38,505 nucleotides of DNA, from positions 1 through 38,505 of the forward strand of contig NZ_MRZO01000011.1 of NCBI RefSeq assembly GCF_002732165.1, given 5' to 3'. The DNA is from Staphylococcus xylosus (GTDB lineage: Bacteria; Bacillota; Bacilli; Staphylococcales; Staphylococcaceae). Shown here piece by piece: positions 1 through 11,921 of this stretch. The notes beneath the pieces are model-generated. The model searched no databases, was not told the DNA's origin, and saw nothing but the letters and a program-made list of their open reading frames with translations. Position numbers and translations under genes: made by a program. Within the stretch, counting starts at the first letter, position 1. Each line of letters begins with the position of its first letter.

Positions 1-107
1 ATCTCTAACACTTGTTTTGAACCAACAATTTAATGTTGCGTTCGGAATTAACGTTGACATATTGCAATTCAGTTTTCAATGTTCATTTCTTCATTTAATA
101 ATAATTA
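1..107 (-). promoter_or_regulatory. rrn leader/spacer between tRNA-Ala and a presumed 16S gene
   Basis: This stretch follows tRNA-Ala in the direction of transcription. On the minus strand it reads GAACATTGAAAACTGAA, which resembles the boxA/nut-like sequence found in staphylococcal rRNA leaders and spacers, and then runs off the window edge. It has no ORF. A 16S gene just outside the window is an inference from the usual arrangement at this locus. Confidence 0.5.
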
Positions 108-183
108 TGGTGGAGACTAGCGGGATCGAACCGCTGACCTCCTGCGTGCAAAGCAGGCGCTCTCCCATCTGAGCTAAGCCCCC
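108..183 (-). tRNA. tRNA-Ala (anticodon UGC)
   Basis: The 76-nt cloverleaf carries TGC in the anticodon loop and an encoded 3' CCA. The acceptor stem contains the G3:U70 pair, which is the classic alanine identity element. It is the last tRNA of the eight-gene cluster. Confidence 0.95.
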
Positions 184-201
184 ATATATATTTTAAAAGA
201 G

Positions 202-275
202 TCGGGAAGACAGGATTCGAACCTGCGACCCCTTGGTCCCAAACCAAGTGCTCTACCAAGCTGAGCTACTTCCCG
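202..275 (-). tRNA. tRNA-Pro (anticodon UGG)
   Basis: A 74-nt cloverleaf starting CGGGAAG with TGG in the anticodon loop. No CCA is encoded (the 3' flank reads CT), so the CCA must be added by the nucleotidyltransferase. Confidence 0.95.
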
Positions 276-298
276 TATTAATTTAAGCATTTTAAAAA

Positions 299-375
299 TG
301 GTGCGCCCGACAGGGGTCGAACCTGTAACCTCTTGATTCGTAGTCAAGTACTCTATCCAGTTGAGCTACGGGCGC
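299..375 (-). tRNA. tRNA-Arg (anticodon ACG)
   Basis: A 77-nt cloverleaf with acceptor GCGCCCG/CGGGCGC, anticodon ACG and encoded CCA. A34 is expected to be edited to inosine by TadA, which is encoded elsewhere. Confidence 0.95.
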
Positions 376-388
376 ATTATTAAAATGA

Positions 389-477
389 TGGTGCCGAGGA
401 CCGGAATCGAACCGGTACGGTGATCTCTCACCGCAGGATTTTAAGTCCTGTGCGTCTGCCAGTTCCGCCACCCCGGC
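389..477 (-). tRNA. tRNA-Leu (anticodon UAA)
   Basis: An 89-nt class II tRNA with a long variable arm (the region around GGTGAGAGATCACC), acceptor GCCGGGG, anticodon TAA and encoded CCA. Confidence 0.95.
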
Positions 478-485
478 AAAAATAA

Positions 486-560
486 TGGAGCAGAAGACGG
501 GATTCGAACCCGCGACCCCGACCTTGGCAAGGTCGTATTCTACCGCTGAACTACTTCTGC
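486..560 (-). tRNA. tRNA-Gly (anticodon GCC)
   Basis: A 75-nt cloverleaf with acceptor GCAGAAG/CTTCTGC, anticodon GCC, discriminator base U and encoded CCA. Confidence 0.95.
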
Positions 561-574
561 AAAATGAAACTGTA

Positions 575-647
575 TGAGCCATAGTGGGCTCGAACCACTG
601 ACCCTCTGATTAAAAGTCAGATGCTCTACCAACTGAGCTAATGGCTC
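575..647 (-). tRNA. tRNA-Lys (anticodon UUU)
   Basis: A 73-nt cloverleaf with acceptor GAGCCAT/ATGGCTC and anticodon TTT. No CCA is encoded (the flank reads TAC). Lysyl-tRNA synthetase is the next protein gene upstream. Confidence 0.95.
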
Positions 648-653
648 ATGAAA

Positions 654-729
<76 letters not shown>

Positions 730-742
730 TATTCATTTGAAA

Positions 743-818
743 TGGTGGAGGATGACGGGTTCGAACCGCCGACCCTCTGCTTGTAAGGCAGATGCTCTCC
801 CAGCTGAGCTAATCCTCC
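743..818 (-). tRNA. tRNA-Val (anticodon UAC)
   Basis: A 76-nt cloverleaf with acceptor GGAGGAT/ATCCTCC, anticodon TAC and encoded CCA. It is the first tRNA after the 5S gene, about 19 nt downstream of it. Confidence 0.95.
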
Positions 819-837
819 ACATGAAATTTATTATAAA

Positions 838-952
838 GCCTGGCAACGTCCTACTCTTGCGGAACGTAAGTCCGACTACCATCGGCGCTAAAGAGCTTAA
901 CTTCTGTGTTCGGCATGGGAACAGGTGTGACCTCTTTGCCATTGTCACCAGA
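838..952 (-). rRNA. rrf: 5S ribosomal RNA at the head of the tRNA cluster
   Basis: About 115 nt starting TCTGGTGAC and ending TTGCCAGGC, with the conserved loops (CCGAACACAGAAGTTAAG, GCGCCGATGGTAG, GCAAGAGTAGG). It is unusual in having no 23S gene upstream: on the minus strand it is preceded by the lysS terminator and two rrn-like promoters. Downstream are eight tRNAs. Over the overlapping part it is the same as the 5S at the right edge of the window. Ends are estimated from the usual staphylococcal 5S. Confidence 0.93.
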
Positions 953-972
953 CAAAATAACTTACTCCATTA

Positions 973-1001
973 ATGATACATTGTTTATAAGTTAATTGCA
1001 A
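973..1001 (-). promoter_or_regulatory. proximal promoter P2 of the 5S-tRNA operon
   Basis: -35 TTGCAA (996-1001), 17-bp spacer, -10 TATCAT (973-978) preceded directly by TG. The predicted start lies about 15 nt before the mature 5S. Confidence 0.5.
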
Positions 1002-1373
1002 TAGTCAATTTTACACTATCTTCAAGAAATCTTTAAACAACATTTACTTGAGTTACTTATTTATGTATTCATTGTTTTTGACGACTTTTATATAATACTA
1101 TGTTTTCTAGTTCGAGTCAATAGCTTTTTTAACTTTTTCTCGAAAAAGTATTACTGTATTTTCGTATGTCATGTTTCGCTCACTTGCTTAACTCGACTTG
1201 AATAATCTTACCATATGAAAACAGCATTTACCATACCTTTTATAGTATATTTTTATATCTTTATAGCATAATTATGCATAAACGTTTCTTATTACTTAAT
1301 TTATTTATTGGAAATGCCTTTAATACTGACTTTTATCCCCTTCCAACATATATTAACTACTTCTTTCAACAAT
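1002..1373. other. gene-free AT-rich spacer between lysS and the 5S gene
   Basis: Apart from promoter P1, I see no ORF of note, no long repeat and no further RNA gene. The composition is strongly AT-rich. It probably insulates the rRNA/tRNA operon from lysS. Confidence 0.6.
1092..1120 (-). promoter_or_regulatory. distal promoter P1 of the 5S-tRNA operon
   Basis: -35 TTGACT (1115-1120), 17-bp spacer, -10 TATTAT (1092-1097), typical of a strong sigma-A rrn promoter. It would give a leader of roughly 130 nt before the 5S. Confidence 0.65.
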
Positions 1374-1431
1374 AAAAAAACGAATATCGCGTCTTGTAAT
1401 AATAACAAGACATGATATTCGCTTTATTTTA
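1374..1431 (-). terminator. terminator of the folP-folB-folK-lysS operon
   Basis: The arms CGAATATC and GATATTCG, with inner arms GTCTTGT/ACAAGAC, form a long stem. On the minus strand a run of seven T follows it (1374-1380). It sits about 30 nt after the lysS stop. Confidence 0.9.
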
Positions 1432-1463
1432 GGCAAGCATATTTAAACGCGTAATTAGTTATA

Positions 1464-4644
<3,181 letters not shown>

Positions 4645-4787
4645 TTATTATCATAATTCTATAATAACGTTAATTTTTATTTTTTTCAGTAACAAGTGCT
4701 TGAATGATCTGTAATTTTTAACGAACCAAAATAAACCTATATATATGAAGTGAAACATCTATTCTAATAATCACATTAAAAAACCGG

Positions 4788-4810
4788 TACACATAATTAT
4801 GTGACCGGTT
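4788..4810 (-). terminator. terminator after cysK
   Basis: AACCGGT and ACCGGTT flank an inner ACATAAT/ATTATGT stem with a single-base bulge. T residues follow on the minus strand. It sits just past the cysK stop. Confidence 0.88.
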
Positions 4811-4828
4811 ATTAATATACTTCTTTGA

Positions 4829-5761
4829 TTAATCATCAAATGCAAATAATGGTGTTGATAAGTAACGTTCACCATTACTTGGTAATACAGTGACAACTGT
4901 TTTGCCTGCACCTAGGCTTTTAGCTTTTTCAATAGCTGCGTGAATCGCCGCACCTGAAGAAATACCACATAAGATACCTTCTTCTTTAGCAACTTTACGT
5001 GCTGTTTCCATAGCTGTTTCATTACCTACTTGAATAATTTCATCGTAGATATTTTCATCTAAAGTATCAGGAATAAATCCTGCACCTAAACCTTGTAATT
5101 TATGAGGGCCAGGATTTCCACCACTTAACACTGGAGAATCTTCTGGTTCAATTGCCACAAGATTTATATCTGGGTACTTCTCTTTTAATACTTTGCCTGC
5201 ACCACTTAATGTTCCACCTGTACCAACGCCAGCTAAGAACGAGTCAATTGTTTTACCTTCAAATTGTTCAACTAATTCTGGTCCAGTTGTTAATTCGTGT
5301 ACACGAGGATTAGCTGGATTTTCAAATTGTTGTGGTTCAAAGTAACCAAACTCTTCTTTCAATTCTTTGGCTTTTTTGATTGCACCTTTCATTGCTTCTG
5401 AACCAGGTGTTAATACTAACTCTGCGCCGTATGCTTTTAACAAGTTACGACGTTCTTGACTCATCGTTTCAGGCATTGTAAATACAGCTTTATAGCCTTT
5501 AGCTGCACATACAAATGCTAAGCCAATACCAGTGTTTCCACTTGTTGGTTCAACGATTGTATCACCAGGTTTAATTTTGCCTTCTTTTTCAGCTTCTTCA
5601 ATCATAGCTAATGCGATACGGTCTTTTACAGAACCGCCCGGATTTTGATACTCAAGTTTTACATAAACGTCTGCAGCACCTTCCTCTACAACGTTATTTA
5701 ATTTAACTACAGGTGTGTTTCCAATCACTTGTACGATGTTATCTACTGGTTTATTTGACAT
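4829..5761 (-). CDS. cysK: cysteine synthase (O-acetylserine sulfhydrylase A)
   Basis: PLP enzyme making cysteine from O-acetylserine and sulfide. The 310 aa are the standard CysK length. The PLP lysine is K46 in [10 protein letters not shown]. The substrate-binding asparagine loop is PTSGNTG (about 72-78), and the phosphate-binding glycine loop is GVGTGGT (about 177-183). It is a single-gene unit with its own promoter and terminator. In other staphylococci cysK is controlled by CymR. An AT-rich palindromic block lies upstream (see findings), but I cannot assign it to CymR. GGAG precedes the ATG at a good distance. Confidence 0.97.
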   Translation of the reverse strand: MSNKPVDNIVQVIGNTPVVKLNNVVEEGAADVYVKLEYQNPGGSVKDRIALAMIEEAEKEGKIKPGDTIVEPTSGNTGIGLAFVCAAKGYKAVFTMPETMSQERRNLLKAYGAELVLTPGSEAMKGAIKKAKELKEEFGYFEPQQFENPANPRVHELTTGPELVEQFEGKTIDSFLAGVGTGGTLSGAGKVLKEKYPDINLVAIEPEDSPVLSGGNPGPHKLQGLGAGFIPDTLDENIYDEIIQVGNETAMETARKVAKEEGILCGISSGAAIHAAIEKAKSLGAGKTVVTVLPSNGERYLSTPLFAFDD

Positions 5762-5823
5762 AAGTATTACTCCTTTTCGTTAAAAAGTTTTCAAACCCTA
5801 CTTTTTCTCTCGGATATACTTTT

Positions 5824-5832
5824 ATTTTATCA
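5824..5832 (-). promoter_or_regulatory. extended -10 promoter element of cysK
   Basis: TGATAAAAT on the minus strand is an extended -10 (TGnTAAAAT). The -35 is poor (GTTGTA at 17 bp). The predicted start is about 55 nt before the cysK ATG. Confidence 0.5.
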
Positions 5833-5907
5833 GATTTTTCTGTAAATACAACAATAAAACCTTATTTATTTAATTTCCAAGATATTACAATATTAATATT
5901 ACCCTTT

Positions 5908-6789
5908 TTACTTAATATTTTCTAATAATTCCTGTAATTCTTCCTCTGAATAAGTGTATTTACTTCTACAAAAATGACATTCTGCTTCTGCACCATGATC
6001 TACATCAATCATATTCTGAATTTCTGCTTCCCCTAAACCTTTAATTGCATTTAAAAATTTATCGTGACCACAGTTACATTCAAATTGTGCTGGAAGGTTT
6101 TCTAGTAATTGCACATTGTCTTCACCCAAAATTTCAAACAAAAGTTCTTCTGGTGATAAACCTTGATCAATCAGTTTAGATACTGGTGTCATATTATTAA
6201 TGGCATTTTCTAGCTGATTAATCGTTTCATCTTCTGCGCCTGGCATTACTTGGATTAAAAATCCACCTGATGCTTTAATTGAATTATCCGGGTTCACAAG
6301 TACACCAAGACCTACTGAGGAAGGAACTTGTTCACTTTTAGCAAAATAGTATGTGAAATCGTCACCTAACTCACCTGAAACTATTGGACTTGAACCTGAG
6401 AAATAATCTTTAAGTCCTACGTCTTTTACTACAGTTAATGATCCATTTGTGCCAACTGCTCTGCTAACATCTAATTTACCACTTTCATTTAATGGAAAAT
6501 GTGTTTGAGCATTAGTGACATAACCTCTTACATTTCCTTTCGCATCAGCATCAGCAATAATTTTACCTATTGGGCCTTGACCATCTACTGTTACCGTTAA
6601 CTTTTGTTCACCTTTCAACATAGCACCCATCATTAATGTTGCAGTCATTGTACGACCAAGTGCAGCTGATGCAGTTGGCCAAGTATAATGTCTTGTCTGC
6701 GCTTCTTGAACACTTTCAGTTGTCAAAGCACTGTATGCTCGAATTTGTCCTCCAAAAGCTAAAGCTTTAACTATATAATCATTAGTCAT
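5908..6789 (-). CDS. hslO: redox-regulated chaperonin Hsp33
   Basis: A cytosolic holdase that is activated when oxidative stress releases its zinc. The 293 aa have the full family architecture: an N-terminal substrate-binding domain and a C-terminal redox switch. The four zinc cysteines are all present, as CNC (in [10 protein letters not shown]) and CHFC about 30 residues later. [10 protein letters not shown] and [11 protein letters not shown] are conserved family segments. The start at 6789 has GGAG 11 bases upstream. It sits between ftsH and cysK, the order seen in other Firmicutes; coaX, found between them in Bacillus, is absent here. Confidence 0.97.
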   Translation of the reverse strand: MTNDYIVKALAFGGQIRAYSALTTESVQEAQTRHYTWPTASAALGRTMTATLMMGAMLKGEQKLTVTVDGQGPIGKIIADADAKGNVRGYVTNAQTHFPLNESGKLDVSRAVGTNGSLTVVKDVGLKDYFSGSSPIVSGELGDDFTYYFAKSEQVPSSVGLGVLVNPDNSIKASGGFLIQVMPGAEDETINQLENAINNMTPVSKLIDQGLSPEELLFEILGEDNVQLLENLPAQFECNCGHDKFLNAIKGLGEAEIQNMIDVDHGAEAECHFCRSKYTYSEEELQELLENIK

Positions 6790-6932
6790 TGTTAAGATTA
6801 CTCCTTTAATTTTAATTATTTTTTGTCATATATCGGCTCATTTTGTCAAATTTCCTTCTATTAACGCAATTTATTTTAATATTTCTTGATGAAAATTACT
6901 AACTATTTGTTTGACTAAACACTTGTTATAAA

Positions 6933-6961
6933 ATAATAATCGCTTAAATAGTCATTTACAA
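6933..6961 (-). promoter_or_regulatory. candidate promoter of hslO
   Basis: TTGTAA (6956-6961), 17-bp spacer, TATTAT (6933-6938), placed directly after the T-run of the ftsH terminator. The leader would be about 135 nt. Confidence 0.5.
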
Positions 6962-6963
6962 CT

Positions 6964-7008
6964 AAAAAAACTCCTTTCTACTATTCATATTGCTAGTAGA
7001 AAGAAGTT
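6964..7008 (-). terminator. terminator after ftsH
   Basis: The arms of about 15 bp (AACTCCTTTCTACTA with TAGTAGAAAGAAGTT, one mismatch) are followed on the minus strand by seven T. It begins 13 nt after the ftsH stop. Confidence 0.9.
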
Positions 7009-7021
7009 TTGGTTTTATTTC

Positions 7022-9088
7022 TTAGTTTCTATTGCTTGGGTCATTAGGATCACTTGGGTTGCTTGGTTTATCTATATTTGGTGATTGTTCATGACCTGTA
7101 TCTTCTTTGTCTTTGTCGTCTTGCTGTTGTTGATCATCGTCATTGTTTTCTGATTGCTCTCGACGAACTTCATCGTATGATTTTCCGTATTTACCTTTTT
7201 CAAAATCATCATTTTCGTTTTCGACAACTTTTGCGCCATCGTAATCGACTTCAGGTAATACGCCGTCATAGAATAATGAACGTATCTGTTCAGCAACTAA
7301 CGTCTCTTCAGTCAATAATGATTCAGCGATTAAATTCAACTGAGATTTGTGTTCTAGCAAGATATCTTTACAACGCTCATATTGTTCTTTAATAATACGT
7401 TGTACTTCTTTATCAATTTCGTAAGCAATTTGCCCTGAATATTCTGGATCACCTTGCATGTCTTTACCTAAGAACACTTGTCCATTACTACTACTTGAGA
7501 ATTGAACCGTACCAAGTTTTTTACTCATACCATACTCAGTAACCATTTGACGTGCAATTTGCGTTGCGCGTTCAAAGTCATTAGATGCACCAGTGGATAC
7601 TTCGTTAAAGTTAATATCCTCTGAAACACGTCCACCGAGTAAACCACAAATTTTATCTAGTAATTCTGGTTCCGTCATTAAGAAACGATCTTGTTTTGGT
7701 AACATCATTGCATAACCACCGGCTTGACCACGAGGGACAATAGTAACTTTGTGAACCACTTCAGCTTCATCAAGTACCATACCTATTATCGTATGACCCG
7801 CTTCGTGGTGTGCTACAATGTTACGTTCTTTATCAGAAATAACACGAGATTTCTTAGCAGGACCTGCAATAACGCGGTCAGTTGCTTCTTCTATATCACG
7901 CATATCGATTTTTTTCTTACCTTCACGTACAGCAACAAGTGATGCTTCATTTAATAAGTTTTCTAAATCGGCACCTGAGAAACCAGGAGTTCTTTGAGAA
8001 ATTGCTTTCAAATCAACTGTTTCATCAAGTGGTTTATTCTTAGCATGCACATGTAATATCGCTTCACGACCCTTAACATCTGGACGGCCTACTTGAATCT
8101 GTCTATCAAAACGACCTGGGCGTAATAATGCTGGGTCTAAAATATCAGGACGGTTAGTCGCAGCTATCATAATGATACCTTCGTTTTCACCAAATCCATC
8201 CATTTCAACTAATAATTGGTTCAATGTTTGTTCACGCTCATCATGGCCACCGCCAACACCTGCGCCACGTTGGCGTCCAACTGCATCTATTTCATCAATA
8301 AAAATGATACAAGGCGCATTTTTCTTAGCGTTTTCAAATAAATCACGTACACGGCTTGCACCGACACCAACAAACATCTCTACGAAGTCTGAACCACTGA
8401 TTGAGAAGAATGGTGTACCTGCTTCACCGGCAACTGCACGCGCAAGTAATGTTTTACCTGTACCAGGAGGACCTACTAATAGGACACCTTTTGGTATTCT
8501 TGAACCCATTTGTTTAAATTGTTTATTGTCTTTTAAGAAATCGACAATTTCAATTAATTCTTGTTTTTCCTCATCTGCCCCAGCTACATCTGAGAAGCGT
8601 ACGCGTTTCTTCTGACTGTCGTACATTTTTGCTTTGGATTTACCAAAGTTCATCATACGGCCGCCACCGCCGCCGCCACCTTGTGCTTGGCTTAGGAAGA
8701 AAATGAATAATAACGCAATAATTAATACAGGAATTAATGTTGTTAATATACTTACAAATACGCTTTGTTTTTCTTCTTCTTTAACTGTAAATTTTAATCC
8801 ATCTTGATTTTGTGCTGCGTTTGTTATTTTTTCAAGCTCTTTATCGTTGTTATATAAAATTGTTGAAGAATAGTCTTCATCATTTTTTGTTTTACCACTT
8901 ACCATATATACATTTTGTTCAGGCTGGATTTCAAGTGATTTCAAATCACCTTTTTCTAGCTGTTTCACAAATTGGTTATATGTAAGTTGTTTTGGCATAT
9001 TCCCATTTCCATTTAAAAACGAAAACAGACCAAAAATAATAACGCCAATGATTGCGATAACTAGCACGTTACGAAAGGCTTTCTGCAT
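7022..9088 (-). CDS. ftsH: ATP-dependent zinc metalloprotease FtsH
   Basis: Membrane-anchored AAA+ protease that degrades unassembled or regulatory membrane and cytosolic proteins. The 688 aa start with a transmembrane helix (about 7-26) and have a second one at about 111-133, with an extracytoplasmic domain between. Seven glycines follow (137-143). The AAA module has Walker A GPPGTGKT (206-213) and Walker B IIFIDEID (261-268). The zinc site is HEAGH (428-432). The C-terminal 60 or so residues are low-complexity, acidic and Gln/Asn/Pro-rich, and are probably disordered and fast-evolving. GGAGG lies nine bases before the ATG. Confidence 0.98.
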   Translation of the reverse strand: MQKAFRNVLVIAIIGVIIFGLFSFLNGNGNMPKQLTYNQFVKQLEKGDLKSLEIQPEQNVYMVSGKTKNDEDYSSTILYNNDKELEKITNAAQNQDGLKFTVKEEEKQSVFVSILTTLIPVLIIALLFIFFLSQAQGGGGGGGRMMNFGKSKAKMYDSQKKRVRFSDVAGADEEKQELIEIVDFLKDNKQFKQMGSRIPKGVLLVGPPGTGKTLLARAVAGEAGTPFFSISGSDFVEMFVGVGASRVRDLFENAKKNAPCIIFIDEIDAVGRQRGAGVGGGHDEREQTLNQLLVEMDGFGENEGIIMIAATNRPDILDPALLRPGRFDRQIQVGRPDVKGREAILHVHAKNKPLDETVDLKAISQRTPGFSGADLENLLNEASLVAVREGKKKIDMRDIEEATDRVIAGPAKKSRVISDKERNIVAHHEAGHTIIGMVLDEAEVVHKVTIVPRGQAGGYAMMLPKQDRFLMTEPELLDKICGLLGGRVSEDINFNEVSTGASNDFERATQIARQMVTEYGMSKKLGTVQFSSSSNGQVFLGKDMQGDPEYSGQIAYEIDKEVQRIIKEQYERCKDILLEHKSQLNLIAESLLTEETLVAEQIRSLFYDGVLPEVDYDGAKVVENENDDFEKGKYGKSYDEVRREQSENNDDDQQQQDDKDKEDTGHEQSPNIDKPSNPSDPNDPSNRN

Positions 9089-9127
9089 GCGTCGTTTCCT
9101 CCTACTTCAATAATAAAACTAACAAAA

Positions 9128-9136
9128 ATTGTAACA
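9128..9136 (-). promoter_or_regulatory. extended -10 promoter element of ftsH
   Basis: TGTTACAAT on the minus strand, with no convincing -35 at 17 bp. The predicted start is about 35 nt before the ftsH ATG. The rest of the 299-bp hpt-ftsH gap is AT-rich, with no terminator that I can see, so hpt read-through into ftsH remains possible. Confidence 0.45.
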
Positions 9137-9387
9137 TAATGCATAAGTTCAAGGCTAGTATTTCAACTTTTGTACTACGTTTACAATTTCAGGCGCTTTA
9201 TCTTAATTTTTATTTCTTTTTTGCTTTTAATTATATTTAAATTGCATTACATATTAACAAACCACCATAAATTTATGTATCCAATACTTACAAGAATTTA
9301 TTTAATTAGTGTCTATTCTATTTACTCATATAAAACGACTTAGACTTACATTATATAATAATTTCCTAGTCGAATAAATTGTATTGC

Positions 9388-9927
9388 TTATTTCGAATAA
9401 ATTTCTGGTTTAAGTGTACCGATATATGGTAAATTTCTATAGTTTTCAGCATAGTCCAAACCATAGCCAACCACAAATTCATCAGGAATTTTCTTACCAA
9501 CATATTTAGCTTCGATATTGGCTTTACGACGGTTAGGTTTATCAAGCAATGTTACTATTTCAAGCGAATTCACACGACGAGATTCTAGTAATTCAGTAAT
9601 TGATTTTAAAGTCGTTCCAGTTTCCAAGATATCTTCTATAATCAAGATGTCTTTATTTTCAATTGAAGAACTTAAATCTTTCAAGATTTGAACCTCTCCT
9701 GTAGATTCTGTTCCTCCGTGGTAACTTGAAACATCCATGAAATCTATCGCTAAATGTGTATCAATATGTTTAATTAAGTCTGCCATAAACATTACTGATC
9801 CCTTTAATATGCCGATACAAACAAGGGGTTTCCCTTTATAAGCTGCTGTAATTTGTTCACCTAAATCTTTACATATTTGATGAATATCTTCCTCTGATAA
9901 CAATACTTCCTTTAAATCATCTCTCAT
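9388..9927 (-). CDS. hpt: hypoxanthine-guanine phosphoribosyltransferase
   Basis: Purine salvage enzyme that makes IMP or GMP from hypoxanthine or guanine plus PRPP. The 179 aa are the normal bacterial size. The PRPP-binding signature is ILIIEDILETGTTL, and GILKGSVMFMADLI and FVVGYGLDYAENYRNLPYIG are conserved family blocks. The ATG is five bases past the tilS stop, with the ribosome binding site inside the end of tilS, so the two are a coupled pair, as in B. subtilis. In other Firmicutes TilS and HprT affect ftsH expression. Confidence 0.97.
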   Translation of the reverse strand: MRDDLKEVLLSEEDIHQICKDLGEQITAAYKGKPLVCIGILKGSVMFMADLIKHIDTHLAIDFMDVSSYHGGTESTGEVQILKDLSSSIENKDILIIEDILETGTTLKSITELLESRRVNSLEIVTLLDKPNRRKANIEAKYVGKKIPDEFVVGYGLDYAENYRNLPYIGTLKPEIYSK

Positions 9928-9931
9928 TTTT

Positions 9932-11215
9932 TCATTCCTCTCCCATATCTCGTATACAAATTAAGTCTTTGTATTTACTCTTTAAAAATAATGTTCCAAT
10001 AGCAATAATTTCATTATCAGCATTAACTATGATTGGCATTTGGTCACGTTCTTGTTGCTCAATTTTATTATCAATCAACAATCTACTAACCTTTTTATGC
10101 CCTTTTGTTCCATTTAATTCAAATTTATCACCATCGTTTCTTGTACGAACTACTAGTGGAAATTCAACTGTAGGAAGATCGTTATTAATGTCAATACTAT
10201 AGTGACTATAGTTGTAAGTCCCTGATTGATTCATCTTAGTCGGAGAAAGTTTCACGTCATCATTTGCCATTATTATAAATTTATCATAAGAAATGTAAAT
10301 TATCCATTTATCTGTTGTATATAATGTAGATTGTGCTATATTTTCATCCATGACTTGAAACCATTGATTATAAGTTTTTTCTGTTAAAGAATCGTGCATT
10401 GGTAGACTAGCAAGCAATTTATCTAATATGCCCATTTTCACGCTACGTCGCAATTGTGAAAATTGCTTTCTAGAAAAACGGTATTGGGCGTTACTAGTTT
10501 CAACACTATTTTCTATAAAAGCATTAGCCTCGCTCTCAATGACTAACCTTTGTTCGTCATGCCACTCTTTTAGTTTTAATAACTGCTTAGTCTCTAAGTG
10601 TTTATTCAGCTCTATTTCAGGTAATATGCGATTTCGAATGTCATTTCTTACATAATGATTTTCTGCATTAGTTTCATCTTCATAAAAAGGGACGTTGTAA
10701 GTTTGTTGATAATTTCGAATTTCCATTTTAGTCGTTGTCAACAGTGGTTTACATATATCGTAGCAACCTCGAGTTGTTAAATAAGACATCCCTAGACTAC
10801 TTCTAGTAGAACGGCCAGTCATTAACCTATAAAAAATGGTTTCTAACTGATCATCTTGATGATGGGCTGTGAGTAGTACATCTGCATTTAAATCCTTCAT
10901 CATTAAATCAAACCAACGATACCGTTCAATTCTAGCCTCATTTTCTATACTATTACCTTTTTCAACAATATTAGATAAATCTAATTGTTTAACATGTAGT
11001 GCAATGTCATGGTCAATACAATATTGCTTGAGAAATAATTCTTCTTCATCGGCAATCGATCTAATATTATGATTCACATGCAAACAGGTTAATTGGGCGT
11101 ATGTATCTTGCAAGTTTGTAATAAGTTGATGCAATAACACCATGCTATCTATACCAGTTGATACAGCCAATACGATGTGCTTATCTGAAGACCAACCTTC
11201 AATATTAACTTCCAT
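9932..11215 (-). CDS. tilS: tRNA(Ile)-lysidine synthetase
   Basis: Converts C34 of the tRNA-Ile CAU anticodon to lysidine so that it reads AUA. It is essential in most bacteria. The N-terminal PP-loop is AVSTGIDSM (about residues 17-25); the usual SGGxDS is STGIDS here, which I recall also for S. aureus. LLTAHHQDDQLET and VRNDIRNRILP are conserved. The open frame extends to 11242, but AAGGAG lies nine bases before the ATG at 11215, giving 427 aa. The C-terminal domain is divergent, as is usual for the family. Confidence 0.93.
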   Translation of the reverse strand: MEVNIEGWSSDKHIVLAVSTGIDSMVLLHQLITNLQDTYAQLTCLHVNHNIRSIADEEELFLKQYCIDHDIALHVKQLDLSNIVEKGNSIENEARIERYRWFDLMMKDLNADVLLTAHHQDDQLETIFYRLMTGRSTRSSLGMSYLTTRGCYDICKPLLTTTKMEIRNYQQTYNVPFYEDETNAENHYVRNDIRNRILPEIELNKHLETKQLLKLKEWHDEQRLVIESEANAFIENSVETSNAQYRFSRKQFSQLRRSVKMGILDKLLASLPMHDSLTEKTYNQWFQVMDENIAQSTLYTTDKWIIYISYDKFIIMANDDVKLSPTKMNQSGTYNYSHYSIDINNDLPTVEFPLVVRTRNDGDKFELNGTKGHKKVSRLLIDNKIEQQERDQMPIIVNADNEIIAIGTLFLKSKYKDLICIRDMGEE

Positions 11216-11264
11216 GCAAACCATCTCCTTACTTGTAGACATACATTAAACACACTAGCATAAA

Positions 11265-11270
11265 ATTATA
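11265..11270 (-). promoter_or_regulatory. -10 element of the tilS-hpt promoter
   Basis: A perfect TATAAT on the minus strand just after the terminator that ends yabR. The -35 at 17 bp would fall in the terminator T-run (TTTTTT), which is a poor match. Confidence 0.4.
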
Positions 11271-11287
11271 ATGTACTAATTTTTAAC

Positions 11288-11334
11288 AAAAAAGAGACTG
11301 TTTCCTCAAGTAAGAAAACAGTCTTAGATTGTTA
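11288..11334 (-). terminator. terminator in the yabR-tilS gap
   Basis: AGACTGTTT pairs with AAACAGTCT around an eight-base loop region, followed by six T on the minus strand. A third related sequence (GAGACTGTTCC, 11404-11414) lies upstream and could compete for the same partner (see findings). Confidence 0.88.
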
Positions 11335-11422
11335 CGATCAAACTTAATATTGGAATAAATGATTTCACTTTGTCCTCAATGAATCAAGTTAGGTATATGC
11401 GGAACAGTCTCATTATATATTT

Positions 11423-11821
11423 TTAGCGTCTAGCGCCTTTTCCGCCACGTCTAGATTCTGTTTGACGTTTGATGGAAGTTAATTTATCTTCACTATCTTT
11501 CAAGAAATTTGTTAATTTCTTTTCAAAGTCTTCACCTTTTGGTTGAGGTTGTTTGTGATTAGGTTTACTTTGCGGTCTACGCGGGCGATCTTTTGCTTTT
11601 TTAATAGATAAACTAATTTTTCCATCATCAGCAATTGAAAGCACTTTAACTTCGACTTCATCTCCAACAGATAAGTGGTCTTCTACATTTTCCACGTAAT
11701 TATCTGCAACTTCACTTATGTGAACTAAGCCACTCTTTCCTTCTGGAAGTTCGACAAAAGCGCCAAACTTTTTAATTCCAGTGACTTTACCTTTAAGCTT
11801 GTTTCCTACTTCGATTGACAT
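11423..11821 (-). CDS. S1-domain RNA-binding protein (YabR type)
   Basis: A 132-aa protein with a single N-terminal S1 domain (about 1-75: GNKLKGKVTGIKKFGAFVEL, then GLVHISEVADNYVENV and KISLSIKKA) and a basic, Gln/Pro/Arg-rich tail ending RRGGKGARR. The fold is the RNA-binding S1/OB fold known from polynucleotide phosphorylase and ribosomal protein S1. The exact role is not established to my knowledge, although the family lies beside divIC in B. subtilis as here. GGAGG is 13 bases before the ATG, longer than usual. Confidence 0.9.
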   Translation of the reverse strand: MSIEVGNKLKGKVTGIKKFGAFVELPEGKSGLVHISEVADNYVENVEDHLSVGDEVEVKVLSIADDGKISLSIKKAKDRPRRPQSKPNHKQPQPKGEDFEKKLTNFLKDSEDKLTSIKRQTESRRGGKGARR

Positions 11822-11862
11822 ATTGTAAATAAATCCTCCCGATTTGTTTCGATTTTAACCTT

Positions 11863-11891
11863 ATTATATGCCTGTTTGCATAAATTAACAA
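11863..11891 (-). promoter_or_regulatory. promoter of the yabR-like gene
   Basis: TTGTTA (11886-11891), 17-bp spacer, TATAAT (11863-11868). The predicted start is about 35 nt before the ATG. Confidence 0.7.
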
Positions 11892-11921
11892 TGGTATTAT
11901 GATGCAAAAAAATATTTTTCG

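Noticed and set aside
292..582. A 96-aa minus-strand ORF across the tRNA-Arg, -Leu and -Gly genes
   Set aside because: It is a reading frame through tRNA genes. The same applies to the ORFs over the 5S and tRNA-Val region (733-973).
6790..6963. CtsR operator upstream of hslO
   Set aside because: Only one half-site-like AGTCAAA is present; the second heptad (ATAGTTA) does not match.
7054..8615. Plus-strand ORFs of 112 and 147 aa opposite ftsH, and similar ones opposite other genes
   Set aside because: They are antisense shadows of strongly conserved coding sequence, with no start signals.
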